Shown here piece after piece: positions 1 through 5,682 of a DNA stretch of 9,685 nt. Every line of letters starts with the position of its first letter. Position 1 is the first letter of the stretch. Source of the DNA: CAYVMN01 sp964452575 (GTDB lineage: Bacteria; Desulfobacterota; DSM-4660; Desulfatiglandales; Desulfatiglandaceae); contig CAYVMN010000175.1 of assembly GCA_964452575.1 (NCBI GenBank), positions 1 through 9,685 on the forward strand, given 5' to 3'. Under the pieces are notes generated by a model. It saw nothing but the letters and a program-made list of their open reading frames with translations. It searched no databases and had not been told where the DNA came from. The position numbers and the translations under genes are program-made.

Positions 1-1258
1 ATTTAGAGTCACTTTTTGTCAGACTTTCAGGGTCAATTATTCTGAGACTTAGCACTAAGTTATGGTTTGCATCATAGCCATAGCCGGTTTCATAGCCAGC
101 CGGGTTAATTACGGAGCTAAGATTCCCGTTTGAATCGTAATTATATGATGTTACCCTACCAACTGGATCTATAATACTTTTTATTCTGTTATTGTTATCA
201 TATGTAGCGCTGGTTATTTGGCCTGAAGGGTCAATAATAGCTTTCAATAGTCCATTCTGATCATAATTTAAACTAATTTGATTGTTATTTGTATCTATTA
301 TAGAAGTAAGCCTCCCATTGCCATCGAAATTATACATAAGACCTGATTTCTCTCTCAATGTGAAAGTAGTATCTGTATTTTTCGTTAAGACTCTAAAATC
401 ACCTTGCTGCGACTCAAAAGTCCCATTGTTATTTAGGGTAAAAAAAGAATTAGTGCCGTCAGGATTAAACACCCTAACCAAACCCGTTGGAAATTCTTCT
501 ATAAACATATTGTAGTTGTGTGTCCATCTGTATCCCAAAGGCCCATTATAATCTGAAAGAAGTAAGTAGGTTCTTGTAAAATTGGTAGATAGGCCTCTTC
601 CTGGAATATTTATGTCACTAGAGAGGTATAATTTGCGCATTGAATTTGGATAAACAATCAACGTTAAATTTACAGCGTCGTAATATAGTTTATCCCACGT
701 TATAGCCCCATCCATCGTTGTATCAATGGCGAAGTAAAAAATATACGTGCCTTCTGGCAAGCCAAGGACAGGAATATCAGCCAACCTATAAGAAGTTAGA
801 TAAAACAGAGAGCCTTGATAGGCAGGTTTGGGGATGGGTATCCAGCCTTGGTGAGGTGTATAAAAATAAAGGCCGAATGGTGTCTGTGCGGCTACCCACC
901 AGTCAGCATTGTCTGTCTGACCTTTGTTATCCAGTGCTACATCAATACTAAGGGCATCGGATTGAGTTATTCTTATCGGGCCATCGGAATTATTTATTTT
1001 TATATCAGGTTGTGGAACAAGGGTGCTCGATGGCTTGTGAACTGACTTAAGAGACTGGAGGTTTTTGGCCATCATATCCGCTCGTCGTATAGGGTTGACC
1101 TGAGAATAACTGTTATTGAGATTTAGCGCATTTGGGCCAAAGGTTGAAATGGCTAAGCTTGAACTCACATTAAATGCTAATGCGGCTTGTCTAAAGGGAA
1201 GTACAGATATAGACAAAAAGATCAGCGAGATCCAAAGAAATTGTGTTGACCTTCGCAT
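1..1258 (-). CDS. Secreted RHS/YD-repeat protein, N-terminal part (3' end beyond the left edge)
   Basis: Reading the minus strand from ATG at 1258 gives 419 codons without a stop up to the window edge. A ribosome site AGGGAGG lies 5 nt upstream. Residues 1-28 look like a signal peptide: a basic start, a hydrophobic core, then AALA before FN. Residues about 90-203 form a beta-rich domain (ADWWVAAQTPFG, then LYYDAVNLTL). Residues about 215-255 (INIPGRGLSTNFTRTY and GPLGYRWTHNYN) resemble the DUF6531-like segment that precedes RHS repeats. From residue 311, YD repeats follow with a strict 21-residue period (F/YD at 311, 332, 353, 374 and 395), of the form YDxNGxLxxIIDPxGxxTxx. Family knowledge: RHS repeats build a beta-shell that often encloses a variable C-terminal toxin or effector. 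That end is not visible, so toxin function is only a possibility. The gene is much more AT-rich than its neighbours, which suggests separate ancestry or transfer. Confidence 0.88.
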   Translation of the reverse strand, partial: MRRSTQFLWISLIFLSISVLPFRQAALAFNVSSSLAISTFGPNALNLNNSYSQVNPIRRADMMAKNLQSLKSVHKPSSTLVPQPDIKINNSDGPIRITQSDALSIDVALDNKGQTDNADWWVAAQTPFGLYFYTPHQGWIPIPKPAYQGSLFYLTSYRLADIPVLGLPEGTYIFYFAIDTTMDGAITWDKLYYDAVNLTLIVYPNSMRKLYLSSDINIPGRGLSTNFTRTYLLLSDYNGPLGYRWTHNYNMFIEEFPTGLVRVFNPDGTNSFFTLNNNGTFESQQGDFRVLTKNTDTTFTLREKSGLMYNFDGNGRLTSIIDTNNNQISLNYDQNGLLKAIIDPSGQITSATYDNNNRIKSIIDPVGRVTSYNYDSNGNLSSVINPAGYETGYGYDANHNLVLSLRIIDPESLTKSDSK

Positions 1259-1263
1259 GATGT

Positions 1264-1270
1264 CCTCCCT
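1264..1270 (-). promoter_or_regulatory. Ribosome binding site of the RHS gene
   Basis: The minus strand reads AGGGAGG followed by ACATC and then ATG. This is a strong Shine-Dalgarno match at 5-nt spacing and it fixes the start at 1258. It also supports the frame as a real gene although no stop codon is in view. Confidence 0.7.
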
Positions 1271-1348
1271 CAATTAATGACATTAAAGGCCTGCGCAAAA
1301 ATAGATTTGAATTTTATCAGTGATAGCCGGCCGTAGTCGTGTAACTCC

Positions 1349-1365
1349 AACTGGGTAACACTTTA
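1349..1365 (+). repeat. 17-nt dispersed repeat, copy 1
   Basis: AACTGGGTAACACTTTA matches 9481-9497 in the same orientation with a single C/T difference. The exact shared core is 14 nt (TGGGTAACACTTTA). Both copies are intergenic, on opposite sides of the nagZ-to-ytfJ block. A 14-nt match somewhere in a window of this size is not very improbable by chance. Confidence 0.35.
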
Positions 1366-1398
1366 TGCCTCTTCAGGGCTATATCGTTGTAATGGATA

Positions 1399-1420
1399 GG
1401 GTCAAACTTATTCTTGGCCC
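1399..1420. repeat. Short inverted repeat, REP-like
   Basis: GGGTCAA (1399-1405) faces TTGGCCC (1414-1420) across 8 nt. Six Watson-Crick pairs and one T/G wobble make a hairpin possible. Short GC-rich hairpins of this kind resemble REP-type extragenic repeats mobilised by Y1 transposases, but no transposase is present and only one copy is visible here. Confidence 0.3.
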
Positions 1421-1553
1421 ATCTAGACTCCGGCTTTCAGGTTCTAAGCACCTTTTCTCGTTACCAAATTCTTTGATATGGTTGCCTTCATCCTTTTTGC
1501 GACGCTGCTTACAGCGCGAAAGGGAACGACGGATTTTTTGTGAAGGTTTTTCT

Positions 1554-1582
1554 CCCGACAGGACAGAAAGGGTCCTGTCAGG
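1554..1582. repeat. Inverted repeat with 8-bp perfect arms
   Basis: GACAGGAC (1557-1564) is the exact reverse complement of GTCCTGTC (1572-1579), with a 7-nt loop. After one mismatch, two more C/G pairs extend the stem. No T-run follows it on either strand: the T-rich stretch lies on the 5' side on the plus strand. It is therefore unlikely to be an intrinsic terminator. It could be an operator dyad or part of an extragenic repeat. Confidence 0.5.
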
Positions 1583-1636
1583 AGTTGGGTAGGCCCATTT
1601 TGAGGGGTTGCTCCATGGGGGAAACTCTCACAGAGA

Positions 1637-1671
1637 GGTTGAAAGGTTCAGGGTTCAAGGTTCAGAGGTTA
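1637..1671. repeat. Degenerate heptamer tandem repeat (about 5 copies of AGGTTCA)
   Basis: Successive 7-mers read GGTTGAA, AGGTTCA, GGGTTCA, AGGTTCA and GAGGTTA. Two copies are identical and the others differ at one to three positions. Short tandem heptamers of this sort sit between genes in several bacterial groups and expand or contract by slippage. No function is assigned. Confidence 0.65.
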
Positions 1672-1805
1672 ATCATAAAAAATAATACTGGAAAGAAAGG
1701 GAAAGTCAAGAAAAATCTGGGGCTTCGCTCAAGACGGAGAGGTCAAGGCAAGTTTTGTAGCGTATTTGAAAGGGATTGATTGTCGAGGTTATTTGCGCTG
1801 GTAAT

Positions 1806-1834
1806 TTGACAGGGGGTCGATTATCAGGTAAAGG
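1806..1834 (+). promoter_or_regulatory. Possible sigma-70-type promoter of nagZ (weak)
   Basis: A perfect TTGACA lies at 1806-1811. At 17-bp spacing the -10 position (1829-1834) reads TAAAGG, a poor match to TATAAT. The location, about 60 bp before the nagZ start in a divergent spacer, is plausible. The weak -10 keeps this a suggestion only. Confidence 0.22.
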
Positions 1835-1892
1835 TGCCCTGGTGTGAGCGTAACATCGGGGTAAGAAAGAATGGAGGGTTGGGGGGAAAAGG

Positions 1893-2960
1893 GTGCATCC
1901 CGTACTTGATCTCACAGAACTGGACGCCAAGGTAGGCCGGCTCTTTATGGCCGGAATGCCCGGGACTGAAATGGACCCCGAGACAGAGGCCCTTATCCGG
2001 GACTACTGCCTGGGAGGGGTGATCCTTTTCAGCAGGAATATCGCTGATCCAATTCAACTGGCCCGCCTGTGCCGGGACTTGCAGAAGGCCGCAATAGGCA
2101 GCCATGGCGTTCCCCTTTTCCTGGCAATAGACCAGGAGGGGGGGCGTGTCTCCAGGCTGAAGGAGCCCTTTACCCAGTTTGAGGGAAATGAGGCTATTGG
2201 ATCAGATCCAAGCCCGATCGAGAAGGCGGCCGAGTTCGCGCGTACTGCGGCAAGGGAGATGGCCCTGGTAGGATTGAACATGGACCTTGCCCCCGTGGTG
2301 GACGTGCGTAAGGGGGAGCCGGAAAGGCACCTCGAGGGCAGGACATTTGGGGATGACCCCAGGTTGGTGGGGGTATTAGGAGGGACCGTGGTCCGGGTCC
2401 TCCAGGAAAATGGGGTGATGGCCGTGGCCAAACACTTCCCTGGTCTGGGAAGGACATCGTTGGACCCCCATTACGAACTTCCTACGATAGAGGCAGATGC
2501 CAAAGAGATGGAAGAGGTCAACCTTCCACCCTTCAGGTCCGCCATAGCAGAAGGCGTATCAGCGATCATGACATCACACGCCATATATCCGGCAATGGAC
2601 CCGGGCCTTCCGGCTACCCTTTCAAGGAAAGTCTTAAGGACGCTCCTAAGAGACGAACTGGGCTTCAAGGGTCTCATTATTACTGACGACCTGGAGATGG
2701 GTGCCATCTCACGGGCATGGGGGGTTGCCAATGGCGCTTCCCTCTCCTTTGAGGCAGGCGCGGATATCCTATTGATTTGTAAGGACCAGGGTTTTGTCCA
2801 GGAGGCCATTGAGTCCATTAAAGGTAGGCTTCTAACAGGAGAGGTCCCGTTTGAAAGACTTCATAGATCCATTGAGCGGATCATGGATGCCAAGTCGAGG
2901 TTTCTGAAAGGGCGTAAGAAGATCCTGTTAAAGGAGGTACGATCCTATTTTTCTCTGTGA
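1893..2960 (+). CDS. nagZ: Glycoside hydrolase family 3 beta-N-acetylhexosaminidase, NagZ-like
   Basis: This 355-aa protein has the single TIM-barrel layout of NagZ. NagZ enzymes remove N-acetylglucosamine from muropeptides during cell-wall recycling in the cytoplasm, and the lack of a signal peptide fits that location. Landmarks are IDQEGGRVSRL (79-89), DLAPVVDV (131-138), EGRTFGDDP (148-156), KHFPGLGRTSLDPH (180-193) and ITDDLEMGAI (263-272). By family knowledge Asp265 is the nucleophile and the Asp191-Pro-His193 dyad is the acid/base. The catalytic loop differs from the usual KHFPGHGDTxxDSH, with Leu at the second His and Arg at the first Asp. The start is GTG, since an in-frame TAA lies upstream at 1851-1853 and no other in-frame start occurs before 1893. 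A G-rich stretch at 1881-1886 may serve as ribosome site. It is the first gene of the plus-strand set. The GH3 family is secure; exact specificity is less so. Confidence 0.9.
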   Translation: MHPVLDLTELDAKVGRLFMAGMPGTEMDPETEALIRDYCLGGVILFSRNIADPIQLARLCRDLQKAAIGSHGVPLFLAIDQEGGRVSRLKEPFTQFEGNEAIGSDPSPIEKAAEFARTAAREMALVGLNMDLAPVVDVRKGEPERHLEGRTFGDDPRLVGVLGGTVVRVLQENGVMAVAKHFPGLGRTSLDPHYELPTIEADAKEMEEVNLPPFRSAIAEGVSAIMTSHAIYPAMDPGLPATLSRKVLRTLLRDELGFKGLIITDDLEMGAISRAWGVANGASLSFEAGADILLICKDQGFVQEAIESIKGRLLTGEVPFERLHRSIERIMDAKSRFLKGRKKILLKEVRSYFSL

Positions 2961-3064
2961 GCGGCCGGGACTCTGGGATAGGAGAAACAGACAGGAAGGG
3001 GCAGGTTGCGGCAGGCCTTGCGCGGCAAAGTTATCGCGTTAAATGACTTGGCCTCGGGGTATTC

Positions 3065-4483
3065 TTGGGAATGTTGGATCTGATTATCATTGTGGCGTAC
3101 TTTTTGACTATGCTCTATGTGGGGTGGAGGAGCAGGCATCAGTCTGCAGACTCATACTGGGTGGCAGAACGGAGGTATTCAACAGGCAGGATCACCATGT
3201 CCCTGGTAGCCACCATATTCGGGGCATCTTCTACCATGGGGATTATTGGGCTTGGGTATTCCCGGGGGCTGACCGGCGCCTGGTGGTCACTCATAGGCGG
3301 GCTCGCCCTCATCCCCTTTGCCCTTCTCCTTGCCCGTCGGGTTCGCGCACTCAATGTCTACACACTTCCTGACATATTAAGAGGGGCCTACGGCGAACGG
3401 GTGGCTGTGCCTGCCGGGGGCATGATCGCGGTTGCCTGGTGCGGGGTGATAGCAGCCCAGCTCATTGCCGGGGGCCGCCTGGTGGCCGGCCTTTTCTCAA
3501 TTGATTACGAGGTTGCCCTGTTTATCGTGGCGGTGGTCTTTACCCTCTACACCTTCTGGGGAGGGCAGCAATCTGTGATCAGGACGGACTCCTGGCAGTT
3601 TTTCCTCTTTGTGGGGGGACTCTTTCTGGCCCTCATCTTTCTATTTCTGTCACAGTATTCGACACACCCGTTCTGGGAGAATATTCCAGGGGATCACTGG
3701 CGGTTTCCCGTCTCCCAGACATTCGGGTGGTATCAGGCCCTGGTCTTTTATCCCCTCATAGTGGGGCTCCCATACCTGGTGGGGCCCGACATCTATTCAA
3801 GGGTCCTGTGTGCCAGGGAGACAGGCGTGGCCCAGCGGTCTTCCCTCTTGGCCGCAATGATCGTTATTCCGCTCTCTTTTCTCCTGGCCTTTTTTGGTCT
3901 CATGGCAAGTGCCAAGTTTCCGGGCATCCCGGCTGAGGCAGCACTGCCCAGGACCGTCAGCCTGCTTATCCCCATAGGTCTCAAGGGGCTGATCGTGGCA
4001 GGTTTTCTGGCGGCGGTCATGTCTTCGGCAGATACCTGTCTCATCTCCGCATCCACCATATTGACGCTGAACGTAATCCGGCCCATTTACGGGGGGGAGG
4101 GGGAGGGGCATCTCAAGATTACCAAGGCTACGGTCCTCCTATTGGGGGCTGTAGCCTGGTTCATTGCCAGCCGGCAGAGGGGTATCATTTCATCCCTGCT
4201 TCTTGGTTATACTGTATTTGTGGGGGGGGTTGTGATGCCCACCCTTGCCACATTCTTCAGAAAGGGTCTCACAATCACACCCAACGGGGCATTATGGGCG
4301 GTTATCGTAGGGGGGGGTACGGCAATACTGGGAAAGATCCAGGGTGGGGTAATCCTGAAACTCATTATCACCAGCCATGGCCAGAACTTACTTGGGTTTA
4401 TCCTGGGTCCGTACTACCTGAGCATCTTGCCTATCGTCTTATCTGTCTTGATCATGCTTATTGTGAGCAGGTTCAGGTGGTAG
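3065..4483 (+). CDS. Sodium:solute symporter (SSF/SSS family), substrate unknown
   Basis: This 472-aa integral membrane protein has many hydrophobic segments over its whole length, typical of the 13-helix LeuT-fold SSF transporters, which import a solute with Na+. Family marks include YWVAERRYSTGRITMS (31-46) after the first helix, the unwound-helix region FGASSTMGIIGLGY (52-65), GPDIYSRVLCAR (240-251), and GFLAAVMSSADTCLISAS (313-330). In the last of these, Ser320-Ser321 and Asp323 match the conserved Na2 site. The listed start is TTG with GGGG 5 nt upstream; ATG two codons later (3071) is an alternative and changes nothing of substance. It begins 104 bp after nagZ in the same direction, so import of a sugar or amino-sugar product is conceivable. 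That is inference from position only. The sequence does not separate it from proline-, pantothenate- or sugar-type members. Confidence 0.88.
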   Translation: MGMLDLIIIVAYFLTMLYVGWRSRHQSADSYWVAERRYSTGRITMSLVATIFGASSTMGIIGLGYSRGLTGAWWSLIGGLALIPFALLLARRVRALNVYTLPDILRGAYGERVAVPAGGMIAVAWCGVIAAQLIAGGRLVAGLFSIDYEVALFIVAVVFTLYTFWGGQQSVIRTDSWQFFLFVGGLFLALIFLFLSQYSTHPFWENIPGDHWRFPVSQTFGWYQALVFYPLIVGLPYLVGPDIYSRVLCARETGVAQRSSLLAAMIVIPLSFLLAFFGLMASAKFPGIPAEAALPRTVSLLIPIGLKGLIVAGFLAAVMSSADTCLISASTILTLNVIRPIYGGEGEGHLKITKATVLLLGAVAWFIASRQRGIISSLLLGYTVFVGGVVMPTLATFFRKGLTITPNGALWAVIVGGGTAILGKIQGGVILKLIITSHGQNLLGFILGPYYLSILPIVLSVLIMLIVSRFRW

Positions 4484-4626
4484 AAGAGGTGGCAGTCCTG
4501 GTATTGGGTCTGATCGATTTCTGCTTTCATCTGGACCAGGCCCAGCCCGAATTGTCGGATCCGGAACTGCCAGATCGATTGCTGCGCCTTGCATTTAGTG
4601 GCCTTGGCCGCAGGGAAGGGGATTAG
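4477..4626 (+). CDS. Possible small protein (49 aa) between symporter and efflux genes
   Basis: An open frame beginning GTG overlaps the last 7 nt of the symporter gene and ends in TAG directly against the GTG of the adaptor gene. A shorter start, GTG at 4489, has AGGTGG about 8 nt upstream. The product reads VAVLVLGLIDFCFHLD, then an acidic proline-containing part, PDRLLRLAF, and a basic-acidic tail. Counted by codon position, GC is highest at position 1 (about 78%), lower at position 3 (about 57%) and lowest at position 2 (about 37%), the pattern expected of real coding DNA in this genome. I recognise no family. It could be a translational-coupling leader for the pump genes, or just a chance open frame. 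Confidence 0.4.
   Translation: MVEEVAVLVLGLIDFCFHLDQAQPELSDPELPDRLLRLAFSGLGRREGD
4612..4621 (+). promoter_or_regulatory. Ribosome binding site of the efflux adaptor gene
   Basis: AGGGAAGGGG precedes the GTG at 4627 by 5 nt. It supports the GTG start, which is also the start that gives a proper lipoprotein signal peptide. The site lies inside the end of the small upstream ORF, so the two may be translationally coupled. Confidence 0.6.
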
Positions 4627-5682
4627 GTGAAAGGTTATCTGAATCAACTGTGTGCCGCTTTTTCAGCGTTCCTGATCATGGGTTCGGCCGCCGGGTGCCG
4701 GGATCAGGCAAGCCAGGCGCAGTCAAAAAACGAGATCAAAGGTCGTAAGGCCGTCAATGTCTCTATCATAGAGATTAAGCCCGTGCCTATCCGCGATATC
4801 CTGGTCCTTCCGGGCGAGACCGAGGCCTGGCAGGACGTGATCATGGCCGCGGATACGGCCGGGCAGGTGGAATGGATTGGTCCCCGTGAGGGTGATCCTG
4901 TAAGAGAGGGGGAGCTCCTGGCAAAGATCGATGTCTCATCCCTTAAGGCCGGCCTGGACCGGGCCGAGGCAGCCTCGAAGCTGGCCGAAGATCTCTATCG
5001 GCGCAGAAAGCAACTCTTTGACCGCAGGATCATTCATCAGGAAGAACTGGAACGGGCCCTGACCGAACAGACCCTGGCCCAGGGCACTCTTCGCCAGGCC
5101 AGGATCGAGTATGAACGGGGCTTTCCCAGAGCACCGATCAAGGGTCTGGTCAATCACCTGTATGTTGATGCGGGGGAATTCGTGAAGCGTGGGGACAGCC
5201 TTATGGACCTGGTCAACGTGGATAGGATCAAGGTGAATGTAAACGTCCCTGAACTGGACGTGCGATACATGCGGGTCGGCCAGGAGGCCAAGGTCACGAT
5301 TGATGCCTTCCCAGGGAACGAGCTCACCGGAAGCATTGACTTTGTTTCGTTCAAGGCCGCACAGGAGACCAAGACCTTTCTGGTAAGAGTCCTGGTAGAG
5401 AATCCCAAACATACGATCCGGCCGGGAATGATTGCACGAGTGGCCTTCTTGCGACGGGTCATCCCGGATGCACTGGTGGCCCCACTTTTTTCACTGGTGG
5501 ATAAAGGGGGAGAGCGCATCCTGTTTGTGGAAAAGGATGGGGTGGCCCATGCCCGAACCGTGTCCACGGGCGTCATAGAAGGGGACCGCGTTCAAATAAT
5601 CCAGGGTCTGAACAAGGGCGACCGTCTGATTGTGGCAGGCCAGACCGAGGTGGAAGAAGGAACAAAGGTTCAGATCCGATGA
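4627..5682 (+). CDS. RND efflux periplasmic adaptor (membrane fusion lipoprotein, HlyD/AcrA-type)
   Basis: This 351-aa protein bridges an inner-membrane RND pump to an outer-membrane channel. The first 24 residues form a lipoprotein signal: a hydrophobic core, then the lipobox AAGC with Cys24 as the predicted lipidated residue. Half-lipoyl motifs occur at about 76-103 (GQVEWIGPREGDPVREG) and 168-198 (RAPIKGLVNHLYVDAGEFV). They flank a short charged helical hairpin at about 104-167 (LKAGLDRAEAASKLAEDLYR, then LTEQTLAQGTLRQARIEYE). A beta-barrel part follows at about 200-275, ending in IRPGM, and a membrane-proximal domain runs to the C-terminus. The gene starts with GTG right after the TAG of the small ORF. 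Its stop overlaps the pump start in ATGA, a sign of co-translation and a fixed partnership. Length and domain order are normal. Substrate class (drug, metal or lipid) is not readable. Confidence 0.93.
   Translation: MKGYLNQLCAAFSAFLIMGSAAGCRDQASQAQSKNEIKGRKAVNVSIIEIKPVPIRDILVLPGETEAWQDVIMAADTAGQVEWIGPREGDPVREGELLAKIDVSSLKAGLDRAEAASKLAEDLYRRRKQLFDRRIIHQEELERALTEQTLAQGTLRQARIEYERGFPRAPIKGLVNHLYVDAGEFVKRGDSLMDLVNVDRIKVNVNVPELDVRYMRVGQEAKVTIDAFPGNELTGSIDFVSFKAAQETKTFLVRVLVENPKHTIRPGMIARVAFLRRVIPDALVAPLFSLVDKGGERILFVEKDGVAHARTVSTGVIEGDRVQIIQGLNKGDRLIVAGQTEVEEGTKVQIR

Larger units (their letters stand above)
1259..1892. other. Divergent intergenic region, about 630 bp, no gene supported
   Basis: This stretch separates the minus-strand RHS gene from the plus-strand nagZ and should hold both promoters. 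Short open frames occur, for example 1365-1592 and 1540-1779, but they lack convincing ribosome sites. Their translations are basic and low in complexity, and one runs straight through the heptamer repeats. The region holds a GGGTCAA/TTGGCCC hairpin, an 8-bp perfect inverted repeat, a smaller CTCTC-ACA-GAGAG hairpin at 1625-1637, and a heptamer tandem array. At 1349-1365 it has a 17-nt sequence that recurs near 9490. This looks like repeat-rich spacer, possibly with decayed mobile-element remnants. Confidence 0.6.

Noticed and set aside
282..1045. Three plus-strand frames of 76-77 aa (282-515, 718-951, 815-1045)
   Set aside because: They lie antisense to the RHS gene, have no ribosome sites and give unstructured translations. 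The minus-strand reading explains this DNA fully.
1365..1779. Plus-strand frames 1365-1592 and 1540-1779
   Set aside because: Neither has a convincing start signal or protein-like composition, and the second runs through the heptamer repeats.
1824..2457. Minus-strand frames over the start of nagZ (up to 125 aa)
   Set aside because: They are antisense to a GH3 gene with clear catalytic motifs and have no family features of their own.
2961..3064. Possible promoter or hairpin between nagZ and the symporter
   Set aside because: I found only poor -35/-10 matches and a 4-bp TTGC/GCAA pairing, which is not enough to call a site.
4936..5576. Minus-strand frames of 158 and 140 aa within the adaptor gene
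   Set aside because: They are shadows of a high-GC coding sequence. The plus-strand adaptor has a lipobox and lipoyl motifs.
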